Below the pieces are notes generated by a model. The model ran no database searches, was not told the DNA's origin, and worked only from the letters and a program-made list of their open reading frames with translations. Below are positions 34,164-43,682 of a stretch of 64,000 nucleotides of DNA, piece by piece. How positions within the stretch are numbered: position 1 is the stretch's first letter; the number at the start of each line of letters is the position of its first letter. The position numbers and the translations under genes are program-made. This stretch comes from Streptomyces sp. NRRL F-525 (lineage in GTDB: Bacteria; Actinomycetota; Actinomycetes; Streptomycetales; Streptomycetaceae), in NCBI RefSeq assembly GCF_000716605.1, contig NZ_JNXE01000015.1:149056-213055 (forward strand), in the 5' to 3' direction.

Positions 34164-35243
34164 TCAGCCCACAACCGTCCAGGTGTCCCCGCCCGCCAGC
34201 AACGCGGCCAGGTCACCCTTCCCGTTCTGCACGATCGCCGTGTCGAGCTGGTCGGCCATCTGTGTGTCGTAGACCGGGCGTTCCACCGACCGCAGCACGC
34301 CGATCGGCGTGTGGTGCAACGTGTCCGGGTCGGCCAGGCGGGACAGGGCGAAAGCCGTGGTCGGGGAGGTCGCGTGGGCGTCGTGGACCAGGATCTCGGA
34401 CTCGTTGTCCGGGGTCACGTCGACCACCTTCAGGTCGCCCGTCGTCGCGTCCCGGATTACGCCCCGCGCACCCTCCGCTCCGAACCGGATCGGCTGCCCG
34501 TGTTCCAGGCGGATCACCGCTTCCTCGGCCTGCTGGCGGTCCTTCAGGGCGTCGAAGGCGCCGTCGTTGAAGATGTTGCAGTTCTGGTAGATCTCGACCA
34601 GGGCCGTGCCGGGGTGGGCGGCCGCCTCGCGGAGGACCTGGGTGAGGTGTTTGCGGTCCGAGTCGATCGTCCTCGCGACGAAGGACGCCTCCGCGCCGAT
34701 CGCCAGCGACACCGGGTTGAAGGGGGCGTCCAGGGAGCCCATCGGCGTCGACTTGGTGATCTTGCCTACCTCGGAGGTCGGCGAGTACTGGCCCTTCGTC
34801 AGGCCGTAGATCCGGTTGTTGAAGAGGAGGATCTTCAGGTTGACGTTGCGGCGCAGGGCGTGGATCAGGTGGTTGCCGCCGATGGAGAGGGCGTCGCCGT
34901 CGCCTGTGACCACCCACACGCTCAAGTCCCGCCTGGAGGACGCCAGGCCCGTCGCGATCGCCGGTGCGCGGCCGTGGATCGAGTGCATGCCGTACGTGTT
35001 CATGTAGTACGGGAAGCGGGAGGAGCAGCCGATGCCGGAGACGAAGACGATGTTCTCCTTGGCCAGGCCCAGTTCCGGCATGAAACCCTGGACCGCCGCG
35101 AGGATCGCGTAGTCACCGCAGCCGGGGCACCAGCGCACTTCCTGATCGGACTTGAAGTCCTTCATGGACTGCACTGCCTCGGCCTTGGGGACGAGTGAGA
35201 GTGCCTCGATCGTGCCCGTGCCTTCCGTGGACGTCTCAGCCAT
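34164..35243 (-). CDS. korB: 2-oxoacid:ferredoxin oxidoreductase beta subunit
   Basis: A 359-residue thiamine-diphosphate subunit. Motif VVTGDGDALSIGGNHLIHAL with LLFNN binds ThDP-Mg. The four cluster cysteines are visible in WCPGCGDY, GIGCSS and YQNCNIFND. With KorA it oxidises 2-oxoglutarate (or another 2-oxoacid) to the acyl-CoA and reduces ferredoxin. KorB overlaps the end of korA by 8 bp, so the subunits are translated together. It is a low-potential electron source near the NADH-module-less nuo operon. Confidence 0.95.
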   Translation of the reverse strand: MAETSTEGTGTIEALSLVPKAEAVQSMKDFKSDQEVRWCPGCGDYAILAAVQGFMPELGLAKENIVFVSGIGCSSRFPYYMNTYGMHSIHGRAPAIATGLASSRRDLSVWVVTGDGDALSIGGNHLIHALRRNVNLKILLFNNRIYGLTKGQYSPTSEVGKITKSTPMGSLDAPFNPVSLAIGAEASFVARTIDSDRKHLTQVLREAAAHPGTALVEIYQNCNIFNDGAFDALKDRQQAEEAVIRLEHGQPIRFGAEGARGVIRDATTGDLKVVDVTPDNESEILVHDAHATSPTTAFALSRLADPDTLHHTPIGVLRSVERPVYDTQMADQLDTAIVQNGKGDLAALLAGGDTWTVVG

Positions 35244-37173
35244 CGATGGCCTCCTTGAGAGCCGTGGCGAGCTGCTCAGCCTTGAACGGCATGCCGTTCA
35301 CCTGGTTGTACGAGTGCGCGTCCACCAGGTACTTCGCCCGCACCAGCGTGGCGAGCTGACCGAGGTTCATCTCGGGGATCACCACCCGGTCGTAGCGCTT
35401 CAGGACCGCGCCGAGGTTGCGGGGGAAGGGGTTGAGGTGGCGGAGGTGGGCCTGCGCGATGGACTCGCCGGCGCCCCGTAGCCGTCGTACCGCCGCCGTG
35501 ATCGGGCCGTACGTCGAGCCCCAGCCCAGGACCAGCGTCCGCGCGTCGTGCGGGTCGTCGACCTCCAGATCCGGTACGTCGATGCCGTCGATCTTGGCCT
35601 GGCGGGTGCGGACCATGAAGTCGTGGTTGGCGGGGTCGTAGGAGATGTTGCCCGTGCCGTCCTGCTTCTCGATGCCGCCGATGCGGTGTTCCAGGCCGGG
35701 CGTGCCGGGGATGGCCCACGGGCGGGCCAGGGTCTGCGGGTCGCGTTTGTACGGCCAGAAGACCTCGCTGCCGTCGTCCAGGGTGTGGTTCGGGCCCTGT
35801 GCGAACTGGACGGTCAGGTCCGGGAGTTCGTCGATGTCGGGGATGCGCCAGGGCTCGCTGCCGTTGGCCAGGTAGCCGTCCGACAACAGGAACACCGGCG
35901 TGCGGTAGGTGAGCGCGATACGCGCGGCCTCGATCGCCGCGTCGAAGCAGTCGGCCGGGGTGCACGGGGCGACGATCGGGACCGGCGCCTCGCCGTTGCG
36001 CCCGAACATCGCCTGGAGCAGGTCGGCCTGTTCGGTCTTGGTGGGCAGGCCCGTGGAGGGGCCGCCGCGCTGGATGTCCAGGACGAGGAGCGGGAGTTCC
36101 ATGGATACGGCGAGGCCGATGGTCTCCGACTTCAGGGCCACGCCCGGGCCGCTCGTCGTCGTCACCGCGAGGGAACCGCCGAAGGCCGCCCCCAGCGCCG
36201 CGCCGATGCCCGCGATCTCGTCCTCGGCCTGGAAGGTGCGTACGCCGAAGTTCTTGTGCCGGCTCAGCTCGTGCAGGATGTCCGAGGCCGGGGTGATCGG
36301 GTACGAGCCCAGGAAGAGGGGCAGGTCCGCCTGCCGGGACGCGGCGACCAGGCCGTAGGACAGGGCGAGGTTCCCGGAGATGTTGCGGTAGGTGCCGGTC
36401 GGGAACGCCGTCGCCGCCGGGGCGACCTCGTAGGAGACCGCGAAGTCCTCGGTCGTCTCGCCGAAGTTCCAACCCGCCCTGAACGCCGCGATGTTGGCCG
36501 CCGCGATCTCGGGTTTCTTGGCGAACTTCGACTTCAGGAACTTCTCGGTGCCCTCGGTCGGCCGGTGGTACATCCACGACAGCAGGCCCAGCGCGAACAT
36601 GTTCTTGCTGCGCTCGGCCTCCTTGCGCGACAGACCCGACTCCTTCAACGCCTCGACGGTGAGGGTCGTCAGCGGGACGGGGTGCAGGCTGTAGCCGTCC
36701 AGCGACCCGTCGTCGAGGGGCGAGGCGGCGTAACCCACCTTCTGCAATGCCCGTTTGGTGAACTCGTCCGTGTTGACGATGATCTCCGCGCCGCGCGGCA
36801 CATCGGCGATGTTCGCCTTCAGGGCGGCCGGGTTCATCGCGACCAGCACGTTGGGCGCGTCGCCCGGGGTCAGGATGTCGTGGTCGGCGAAATGCAGCTG
36901 GAACGACGAAACCCCCGGCAGGGTGCCTGCGGGGGCGCGGATCTCGGCCGGGAAGTTCGGCAGTGTGGAGAGGTCGTTCCCGAAGGACGCCGTCTCCGAG
37001 GTGAAGCGGTCGCCGGTGAGCTGCATACCGTCACCCGAGTCACCGGCGAACCGGATGATCACCCGGTCCAGGCGGTGGACGTCCTTCACCCCCGCCGGTT
37101 TGCGTTGTTCCCCTACCAACGTGCTGTCGGCTCCGTCGGCCTGCTCCGCTGGGCTACTGACCTGGCTGGTCAC
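35236..37173 (-). CDS. korA: 2-oxoacid:ferredoxin oxidoreductase alpha (fused gamma-alpha) subunit
   Basis: A 645-residue fusion. The N-terminal gamma domain begins RFAGDSGDGMQLTGDRFTSE. The alpha (pyrimidine-binding) domain follows (LALSYGLVAASRQADLPLFLGSYPITPASDILHEL, AEDEIAGIGAALGAAFGGSLAVTTTSGPG). The GTG start at 37173 is preceded by GAGGAGG. In actinobacteria this enzyme works beside or instead of 2-oxoglutarate dehydrogenase in the TCA cycle. Confidence 0.95.
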   Translation of the reverse strand: MTSQVSSPAEQADGADSTLVGEQRKPAGVKDVHRLDRVIIRFAGDSGDGMQLTGDRFTSETASFGNDLSTLPNFPAEIRAPAGTLPGVSSFQLHFADHDILTPGDAPNVLVAMNPAALKANIADVPRGAEIIVNTDEFTKRALQKVGYAASPLDDGSLDGYSLHPVPLTTLTVEALKESGLSRKEAERSKNMFALGLLSWMYHRPTEGTEKFLKSKFAKKPEIAAANIAAFRAGWNFGETTEDFAVSYEVAPAATAFPTGTYRNISGNLALSYGLVAASRQADLPLFLGSYPITPASDILHELSRHKNFGVRTFQAEDEIAGIGAALGAAFGGSLAVTTTSGPGVALKSETIGLAVSMELPLLVLDIQRGGPSTGLPTKTEQADLLQAMFGRNGEAPVPIVAPCTPADCFDAAIEAARIALTYRTPVFLLSDGYLANGSEPWRIPDIDELPDLTVQFAQGPNHTLDDGSEVFWPYKRDPQTLARPWAIPGTPGLEHRIGGIEKQDGTGNISYDPANHDFMVRTRQAKIDGIDVPDLEVDDPHDARTLVLGWGSTYGPITAAVRRLRGAGESIAQAHLRHLNPFPRNLGAVLKRYDRVVIPEMNLGQLATLVRAKYLVDAHSYNQVNGMPFKAEQLATALKEAIDG

Positions 37174-37491
37174 TGAACTGGACCTCCTCTTCGAGGACGC
37201 TGTCCGGGCATGGTCGTCACGCCGACCCTCCCAGGATCAACCCTACGTCTGTAAGGGTCGCCTTCCTTCGGCCGTTCGCATCATGGACGCTGTTTTGAGA
37301 CGGCCCGGCGCCCTGACTTGTCATGATTTCTCGCCCCCCGGCACTTCCCTTGACGACGCTCCCGTCGCGTTGACTGGTTCTCGGATTGCGCTGTCCGCGT
37401 CCCGGGCCCGGCTGACAGCAAACTGACGGCGGCGAACAACCGCCGGTCGGCGGCCGGACAGCTGACGCGGTGTCAGTTTGGCAGGATTCTG
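37174..37491. other. 318-bp region upstream of korA
   Basis: No gene is supported here. It holds the korA ribosome binding site and presumably its promoter. Near its left end are repeated CTGAC/GTCAG blocks (CTGACAGCAAACTGAC and GTCAGTTTG...CTGTCAG) and a small hairpin CCGCC-GGTC-GGCGG (37440-37453), which may end the leftward response-regulator transcript or be operator half-sites. Confidence 0.4.
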
Positions 37492-38163
37492 TCAGGAGTT
37501 GAGGTAGGTGAGGACGGCCAGAACTCGTCGGTGATCCCCGTCACTCGGCGACAGACCCAGCTTCAGGAAGATGTTGCTGACGTGCTTCTCGACCGCGCCG
37601 TCGCTCACCACGAGCTGCCGGGCTATCGCGGAGTTCGTGCGCCCCTCGGCCATCAGCCCCAGCACCTCGCGCTCCCGCGGGGTGAGTCCGGCGAGCACGT
37701 CCTGCTTACGGCTGCGCCCGAGCAGCTGCGCGACCACCTCCGGGTCGAGCGCCGTACCGCCCGAGGCCACGCGCACGACCGCGTCGACGAACTCGCGCAC
37801 CTCGGCCACCCGGTCCTTCAGCAGATAGCCGACGCCGTGCGTGGAACCGGCCAGCAGTTCGGTGGCGTAGCGCTCCTCCACGTACTGCGACAACACCAGG
37901 ACGCCGAGGCCGGGATGCGCCTTGCGCAACTCCACGGCCGCCCGCACGCCCTCGTCGGTGTGCGTGGGCGGCATCCGTACGTCGGCCACGACCACGTCCG
38001 GCAGCGCGCCCTGCTCGGCCAGTTCGGTGATGGTCTTCACCAACGCGTCCCCGTCGCCCACCCCGGCGACCACGTCGTGCCCGCGGTCGGTCAGCAACCG
38101 GGTCAGGCCCTCCCTGAGCAGCACTGAATCCTCGGCGATGACCACCTGCACCCTGTCCTCCAC
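37492..38163 (-). CDS. NarL/LuxR-family response regulator
   Basis: A 223-residue regulator from GTG 38163, with GGGGGG eight bases upstream. The receiver domain begins VQVVIAEDSVLLREGL; the phosphorylated aspartate is in VVVADVRMPP and the conserved lysine in LKDR. The C-terminal LuxR helix-turn-helix is LTPREREVLGLMAEGRTNSAIARQLVVSDGAVEKHVSNIFLKLGL. Two paralogous sensor kinases are encoded just upstream in the same direction and probably both signal to it. The targets could include the adjacent nuo or kor genes, but this is not shown. Confidence 0.93.
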   Translation of the reverse strand: MEDRVQVVIAEDSVLLREGLTRLLTDRGHDVVAGVGDGDALVKTITELAEQGALPDVVVADVRMPPTHTDEGVRAAVELRKAHPGLGVLVLSQYVEERYATELLAGSTHGVGYLLKDRVAEVREFVDAVVRVASGGTALDPEVVAQLLGRSRKQDVLAGLTPREREVLGLMAEGRTNSAIARQLVVSDGAVEKHVSNIFLKLGLSPSDGDHRRVLAVLTYLNS

Positions 38164-38295
38164 GATGTTCGGCCCCCCATTGCCCGCCCTGCCGGCCCAC
38201 GTCGATTCGCGTCCGTCCACACGACAGGTCCAGCATTCCAGGGTTCGCGACTCGGTGCGGGCGGGGGGACGGAATCGGGGCCTGGGGGGTGCTGG

Positions 38296-38356
38296 AGGCT
38301 GGGGGTAAATCTAACTGCTGTCGGGTGCGTTGAACGGTTAGATCCGACCCCAGCCT
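38296..38356. terminator. Hairpin between sensor kinase 2 and the response regulator gene
   Basis: Arms of 20 nt at 38296-38315 (AGGCTGGGG...ATCTAAC) and 38337-38356 (GTTAGAT...CCCCAGCCT) pair at 16 of 20 positions. It lies between the kinase stop and the regulator start in the leftward gene order, so it may attenuate read-through and set a separate level for the regulator. Confidence 0.5.
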
Positions 38357-38408
38357 GCGGAGGGTAGTGGGGGTGGGGGAATCCGGCCCGTCCGAACTCC
38401 CCGCCCTC

Positions 38409-39752
38409 TCAACCCCGCCAGGGCAGCTCCGCCGTGATCCGGGTGGGCCCACCGACCGGTGAGTCGACCACCAGGATCCCGTCCACCGCATCGAGCCGCC
38501 CGGCAAGACCGGCCAGCCCGGAACCACCGGAGGCATCCGCGCCGCCCACCCCGTTGTCCACGACCTGCAGCATCAGCCGGTTCTCCACCCGCCACACGTC
38601 CACGGCCGCCCAGGTCGCCCTCGCGTGCTTGCTGATGTTCTGCAGCAGCTCGGAGACGGTGAAGTACGCGATGCCCTCGATGGCGGCCGCCGGCCGCGCC
38701 GGCAGATCCACGTCCACCTGCACCGGCACCGTGCACCGCGAGGCCACGGAGGACAGGGCCGCGTCCAGCCCCCGGTCGGTCAGCACCGCCGGATGGATCC
38801 CGCGCGCCAGATCCCGCAGCTCCTGCAACGCCGTCTTGACCTCGCCGTGCGCCTCGCCCACCATCCGCGCCGCGGCCTCCGGGTCCTCCGTCAGCTTCTC
38901 CTTCGCCAGCCCCAGATCCATGGCCAGGGCCACGAGCCGGGCCTGCGCCCCGTCGTGCAGGTCGCGCTCGATCCGCCGTAGGTCCGCCGCCGCCGTGTCG
39001 ACCACGACACCGCGGTCCGACTCCAGCTCCACGACCCGGGTCGCGAGGGTGGAGGGTCCGAGGAGCCCGTGCACCATGAGGCGGTCGACCAGCGTCAGGG
39101 CCCGCACGATCCACGGCGTGGCCAGGGTGAACAGCAGTCCGACCAGCGCGGTGACGGTGATCTCGAAGGGGTTGTCCAGGTAGATCTGGTGGTGCCGGTC
39201 GCCGTAGAGCTGGAGGCCGCCCTGGCCGCCGTACATCGGGAAGACCCAGAACCACAGCGGGTACGTCAGGAGGGCCCAGCCGTACGCCCAGAAGTTGAGG
39301 GCGACGACGAAGGAGAAGACCGCCCACGGGAAGTGCAGTACCGCGTACAGGAGATGGCGCCAGGACGTGCCGCTCTTGAGGACGGCGCCCATCCAGGCCA
39401 TCGGGCCGTTCTTCTTCATGCGCAGCGGCTCGGGGGCGGCGACGTCCAGGTGGAGCAGGCGGCGGGCCCGCGCCCGTTCCAGCGCGCCGAAGCCGCGGCA
39501 GCCGGCCAGGGCGCCCGCGAGGACCGGGACGCCGAGGAAGGTGATCAGCAGGCCCGCGCCCAGCGACACCATCGTGACGGCGTAGGTGAAGAGCAGGATG
39601 CTGATCGGCAGGCTCAGCAGGACGTAGCCGAACTCCCTCCAGCTGCGCGCCTCGAAGGGTGCGCGCAGCGCGGCCGGCAGCCGGTGCCGGCGCCGCTCGT
39701 CGAGGTCGAACGTGCTGTGCGTCCCGTACCCCTGCCCGTACTCCGTGGCCAT
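38409..39752 (-). CDS. Sensor histidine kinase (HisKA_3, NarX-like), paralogue 2
   Basis: A 447-residue membrane kinase. The N-terminal half has four to six hydrophobic helices (VLLSLPISILLFTYAVTMVSL, FPWAVFSFVVALNFW and others) with no large extracellular domain. The dimerisation domain holds the phospho-accepting histidine in RIERDLHDGAQARLVALAMDLG. The ATPase domain has LQNISKHARA (N box) and DNGVGG (G1 box). It is a close paralogue of the kinase encoded next to it; the DHp region is almost identical at the DNA level. It acts with the downstream response regulator. Confidence 0.92.
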   Translation of the reverse strand: MATEYGQGYGTHSTFDLDERRRHRLPAALRAPFEARSWREFGYVLLSLPISILLFTYAVTMVSLGAGLLITFLGVPVLAGALAGCRGFGALERARARRLLHLDVAAPEPLRMKKNGPMAWMGAVLKSGTSWRHLLYAVLHFPWAVFSFVVALNFWAYGWALLTYPLWFWVFPMYGGQGGLQLYGDRHHQIYLDNPFEITVTALVGLLFTLATPWIVRALTLVDRLMVHGLLGPSTLATRVVELESDRGVVVDTAAADLRRIERDLHDGAQARLVALAMDLGLAKEKLTEDPEAAARMVGEAHGEVKTALQELRDLARGIHPAVLTDRGLDAALSSVASRCTVPVQVDVDLPARPAAAIEGIAYFTVSELLQNISKHARATWAAVDVWRVENRLMLQVVDNGVGGADASGGSGLAGLAGRLDAVDGILVVDSPVGGPTRITAELPWRG

Positions 39753-39874
39753 TGACGTCGTCCCGTTCTACTCGTTTCCGCAGCCGCGCCGGCCGTGCTG
39801 TCGTATCTCCAGACTGCTCGACCGCAGGTCCGTGGACCATGGAGTCCGTCGGCCTCTCGGGAGGGGGGTTTTCC

Positions 39875-41095
39875 CTACCCCCGGCCCGGTTCGGCGGTCC
39901 GGTCACGCTCGCGCCACGGCAGCTCCGCCGTGACGGTCGTGGGGCCGCCCGGCGGGGAGTCGAGGACGAACAGGCCGTCGACCGCGCCGAGGCGGTCGGC
40001 GAGGCCGCGCATGCCGGTGCCGCCGTCGAGGTTCGCGCCGCCGCGGCCGTCGTCCCAGACCTGGATGAGCAGGCGGTCATCCGACCGCCACACGTCGACC
40101 GACGCCGTACGGGCGCCGCTGTGCTTGCTGATGTTCTGGAGGAGTTCGGAGACCGTGAAGTACGCGATGCCTTCGATCGCGGCGGCCGGGCGGGCCCCGA
40201 TGTCGGCCGTCACCTTCACCGGGACCGTGCAGCGCGAGGCGACGGAGGACAGGGCCGCGTCCAGCCCGCGGTCGGTGAGGACGGCGGGATGGATCCCGCG
40301 CGCGAGGTCCCGCAGCTCCTGGAGCGCCAGCTTCACCTCGCCGTGCGCCTCGTCGACCATCGCGGCGACCTGTTCGTCGGCCCGGCCCTCCAGCAACTTC
40401 TCCTTGGCCAGGCCCAGGCCCATCGCCAGATTGACCAGCCGGGCCTGCGCCCCGTCGTGCAGGTCGCGCTCGATCCGCCGCAGATCCGCCGCCGCCGTGT
40501 CGACCACGACACCCCGGTCGGACTCCAACTCGGCGATACGGCGCTCCAGTTCGTCGGAGGGGGAGAGGAGGCCGCGCACCATCGCCCGGTCCGCGTTCGC
40601 CAGCCCGCGGGCGATGAACGGCAGCACCGGCCACAGCACGAACAGCGAGGTCAGCGTGACGGTGAAGGTGACGATGCCCCACGGCAGCCGCATCCCGTCG
40701 TACAGCACCGTCCGCCAGCCCACCGGGTCCTTCAGCGCCATCCACACCCGTTGCAGCAGCCCGCCGCCCTTGCGCCACGGCAACGGGCTCGGCTCGTCGA
40801 TCCGCACCCCGAGCAACCGCCTCGCCCGGCCCCGCTCGAACTTCCCGATCAGCCGCGCGCCCATCAGCCCCAGCGCGAGCAGCGGAAACCCGACCACGGT
40901 GACGGTCAGCCCGCCGCTGACGGCCAGCATCGTCACCACATAGACGAAGCCGAACACCGACACCGGCAGATTCGTCAGGAGATGCGCGATCTCCTTCCAG
41001 GTGTGTCTGTCATAGGCGAAGCGGGCCGGCGGCAGCGGCTCGTCGAGCTCGCCGCCGGGTGCCGCCGGGTCGGCGTAGGGGATGCGTACGGTCAT
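39875..41095 (-). CDS. Sensor histidine kinase (HisKA_3, NarX-like), paralogue 1
   Basis: A 406-residue kinase of the same architecture: an N-terminal membrane domain (LTNLPVSVFGFVYVVTMLAVSG, GIVTFTVTLTSLFVLWPVLPF), the histidine in RIERDLHDGAQARLVNLAMGLG, and the ATPase motifs LLQNISKHSGARTASVDVWR and WDDGRGGANL. It begins at a GTG/ATG near 41095, 270 bp from the divergent nuoA start. The tandem arrangement shows a gene duplication with diverged sensory membrane domains. Confidence 0.92.
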   Translation of the reverse strand: MTVRIPYADPAAPGGELDEPLPPARFAYDRHTWKEIAHLLTNLPVSVFGFVYVVTMLAVSGGLTVTVVGFPLLALGLMGARLIGKFERGRARRLLGVRIDEPSPLPWRKGGGLLQRVWMALKDPVGWRTVLYDGMRLPWGIVTFTVTLTSLFVLWPVLPFIARGLANADRAMVRGLLSPSDELERRIAELESDRGVVVDTAAADLRRIERDLHDGAQARLVNLAMGLGLAKEKLLEGRADEQVAAMVDEAHGEVKLALQELRDLARGIHPAVLTDRGLDAALSSVASRCTVPVKVTADIGARPAAAIEGIAYFTVSELLQNISKHSGARTASVDVWRSDDRLLIQVWDDGRGGANLDGGTGMRGLADRLGAVDGLFVLDSPPGGPTTVTAELPWRERDRTAEPGRG

Positions 41096-41365
41096 ATGGG
41101 CCAGCGTGCCCCGCGGCGCGCTCCAGCGCCATGAGGTCCGCCGCCCGGGTCTGCTGGGGAAAACCCCACCATCGCGTCCGTCCCGTCCTTCCGAGCGGAT
41201 CCCAAGCCGTGACGGGCTGCTTACCGTGCCTTTAACAGGGCCTAGACTCCCGTGCGTACAGATCGTCGAACACAGAGTTCACATGGGTCACGGGGGCACC
41301 GGGTCACCGGAGCGGGCCGTGAGGAAGCCCGTGCGGAAGTCCGTGCGGAGGAGGAGGGGTCGGAC

Positions 41366-41785
41366 TTGCGGGAGATGGTGCCGGGGACCTTGCGGGAGCC
41401 GACCGTGGTCGTCGCGGCGGACTACTTCCGGTCCTACTCCGTCGTGGGACTGCTCGCCGTCGTCGGCGTGCTCTTCGTCGCCGTGGCCTTCGGCGCGGGC
41501 CGACTGCTGCGCCCGGTGGTCCCCACCCCCGAGAAACTCCTGACGTACGAGTGCGGCGTCGACCCCGTCGGCGAGGGCTGGGCCCACACCCAAGTCCGGT
41601 ACTACGTCTACGCGTTCCTGTACGTCATCTTCGCCGTCGACTCGATCTTCCTCTTCCCCTGGGCGACGGTCTTCGCCGCGCCGGGCTACGGCGCGGCGAC
41701 CCTCGTCGAGATGTTCGTCTTCCTCGGCTTCCTGACCGTGGGCCTGCTGTACGCATACAAGAAGGGCGTCCTGGCATGGACGTGA
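41366..41785 (+). CDS. nuoA: NADH-quinone oxidoreductase subunit A
   Basis: A protein of about 139 residues with three transmembrane helices ([62 protein letters not shown]) and the NuoA signature [18 protein letters not shown] 41366 is 6 bp after GAGGAGGAGGGG; ATG 41375, three codons inside, is too far from that site, so TTG is preferred. NuoA is a small membrane-arm subunit. It overlaps nuoB by 10 bp and is the first gene of the second nuo operon. Confidence 0.92.
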   Translation: MREMVPGTLREPTVVVAADYFRSYSVVGLLAVVGVLFVAVAFGAGRLLRPVVPTPEKLLTYECGVDPVGEGWAHTQVRYYVYAFLYVIFAVDSIFLFPWATVFAAPGYGAATLVEMFVFLGFLTVGLLYAYKKGVLAWT

Positions 41786-42462
41786 CCCCCGAGGACGTGA
41801 CCCCCGAGCCCGTGCTGCTGCCGGAGCCGAAACGCCTGGGCGCCCTCGCCCGCCTCGCCCCCGAACCGATGAAGGTGGTCCTCAACTGGGGCCGCCGCTA
41901 CTCCCTCTGGGTCTTCAACTTCGGCCTGGCCTGCTGCGCCATCGAGTTCATCGCCGCGTCGATGGCCCGCCACGACTTCATCCGCCTGGGTGTCATCCCC
42001 TTCGCGCCCGGCCCGCGCCAGGCCGACCTGATGGTGGTGTCGGGCACGGTCACGGACAAGATGGCCCCGGCCGTGAAACGCCTCTACGAGCAGATGCCCG
42101 AGCCCAAGTACGTCATCTCCTTCGGCGCGTGCAGCAACTGCGGCGGCCCGTACTGGGACTCCTACTCGGTGACGAAGGGCGTCGACCAGATCATCCCGGT
42201 CGACGTCTACGTCCCCGGCTGCCCGCCCCGCCCCGAGGCCCTCCTCCAGGGAATCCTCAAACTCCAGGAGAAGATCGCCCGGGAGTCGCTGGGGGAGCGG
42301 TACGGGGCGACTGCCGCGGGCCGTCCTTCCACGGCAGCGCTGCAGAGCGGGTTGGTACCGGCGCCGGTGCCCGACGGAGGTTCCGCGACTGCGGCCTCGA
42401 CCTCCGACTCGGGTTCGGGTTCGGGTTCGGTCTCCGACTCCGGCCCGGGGGACGCCCGATGA
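41776..42462 (+). CDS. nuoB: NADH-quinone oxidoreductase subunit B
   Basis: A 228-residue subunit carrying cluster N2, the last iron-sulfur centre before quinone. All four ligands are present: Cys53 and Cys54 in ACCAIEF, Cys119 in GACSNCGG and Cys149 in PGCPPRPE. About 45 extra C-terminal residues are Gly/Ser/Asp-rich and look disordered. NuoB normally forms the quinone pocket with NuoD, but no nuoD gene is present here. It overlaps nuoA by 10 bp and nuoC by 4 bp. Confidence 0.95.
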   Translation: MDVTPEDVTPEPVLLPEPKRLGALARLAPEPMKVVLNWGRRYSLWVFNFGLACCAIEFIAASMARHDFIRLGVIPFAPGPRQADLMVVSGTVTDKMAPAVKRLYEQMPEPKYVISFGACSNCGGPYWDSYSVTKGVDQIIPVDVYVPGCPPRPEALLQGILKLQEKIARESLGERYGATAAGRPSTAALQSGLVPAPVPDGGSATAASTSDSGSGSGSVSDSGPGDAR

Positions 42463-43682
42463 CCGCCGTCGGCTGGCTGCCGGGCCCGGTCGAGGAGTTG
42501 TTCGGCACGGAGGCCACGGCCGAGGAGTCCTACGACCTCCTCACCGTCGACGTACCCCCCGCCACCTGGCTCACCGCCCTGCGCACCGCCCGCGACGACC
42601 TGGGCTGCACCTACTTCGACTGGCTGAGCGCGGTCGACGAACCAGGCACCGGCTTCCGCGTCTCCGCCCACGTCGTGGCACTGTCACCGGTACGCCGACT
42701 CCTCGTCCGTACGACCGTCCCGCACGAGACCCCGGCGCTCCCCACCGCCGTCGACGTCTACGCGGGCGCCGCCTGGCACGAACGCGAGACCCACGAAATG
42801 TTCGGCGTCGACTTCGAGGGCCACCCGGCACTGGACCACCTCCTCCTCCCGGAAACCTTCGAGGGCCACCCCCTCCGCAAGGACTTCGTCCTCGCGGCCC
42901 GCGTCGCCAAGGCCTGGCCCGGAGCGAAGGAACCGGGCGAGTCGGACCACGGCGGCCCGAAACGCCGCCAGATGCTCCCGCCCGGCGTACCCGACCCGAA
43001 CGAGTGGGGCCCCTTGAAGGGCCAACTCCCGGCAGCTCCGGCACGACCGGCGAGGGGCGCGGCACGTGCTGCGGGCGAGCGTCCGGTGCGGGGGGCGGGT
43101 GAGCGTCCGGTACGTGGGGCGGAGGAGCGCCCGCTACGTGCGCCGGGTGACCGCCCGGCCCGTGCGGCCGGCGAGTCTCCGGCCGGTGCGGCGGGTGACG
43201 GTCCGGCTCGTGCCGCCGGCGATCGCCCTGTGCGGCGGGCGCGTTCGGCTTCGGAGGGGTCGGTGAGCCAGGGGACGCTGACTGAGGGTGCGACGCCTTC
43301 GGGTGAGGCCGCGGCGGCGCCCCGCCGGTCCCGCAGCGCGAGCGACGGCTCGGCATCGCAACAGGCGCCGACGCCGGCACCGGCGGTGGAGCCGTCACCG
43401 GCACCGGCGATGGAACCGGAATCGGCATCTGCGGCGGACCCGTCACACGGACCGGCACCAACACCCGAGGGCGGCACCCCCCAGCCCCCCACCGCTCCCC
43501 GCACCGCGGACGCCCCGTGGCACAACGCCCGCCCAGCCTTCGAGCGACCCGAGCCCGAACCTGAAGTTGAGCCCGAGCCCGAGGCCGAGCCGGAATCCGA
43601 CCCAACTGCTCCCACCCCGGACGCAGTTGAACGTCCCGACTCACCCCCGACCCCAGACACCCCCACAGGAGGCCCGCAGTGA
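42459..43682 (+). CDS. nuoC: NADH-quinone oxidoreductase subunit C with long disordered tail
   Basis: A 407-residue protein. Residues 1-190 are a standard NuoC domain with the signature [19 protein letters not shown] (113-131) and HPLRKDF. Residues 191-407 are low complexity: first Arg/Ala/Gly-rich with about eight repeats of a (A)GERPVRG-like unit, then Pro/Glu/Ala-rich with an acidic end ([18 protein letters not shown]). Normal NuoC is about 180-250 residues, or is fused to NuoD. No NuoD motifs are in the tail. It starts in an ATGA overlap with nuoB and overlaps nuoH by 4 bp. Confidence 0.93.
   Translation: MTAVGWLPGPVEELFGTEATAEESYDLLTVDVPPATWLTALRTARDDLGCTYFDWLSAVDEPGTGFRVSAHVVALSPVRRLLVRTTVPHETPALPTAVDVYAGAAWHERETHEMFGVDFEGHPALDHLLLPETFEGHPLRKDFVLAARVAKAWPGAKEPGESDHGGPKRRQMLPPGVPDPNEWGPLKGQLPAAPARPARGAARAAGERPVRGAGERPVRGAEERPLRAPGDRPARAAGESPAGAAGDGPARAAGDRPVRRARSASEGSVSQGTLTEGATPSGEAAAAPRRSRSASDGSASQQAPTPAPAVEPSPAPAMEPESASAADPSHGPAPTPEGGTPQPPTAPRTADAPWHNARPAFERPEPEPEVEPEPEAEPESDPTAPTPDAVERPDSPPTPDTPTGGPQ

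Noticed and set aside
43029..43682. NuoC C-terminal extension as a fused NuoD
   Set aside because: The extension is repeat-rich and disordered, with none of the conserved histidine, aspartate or glycine motifs of the 49-kDa subunit. It is also only about half NuoD length.
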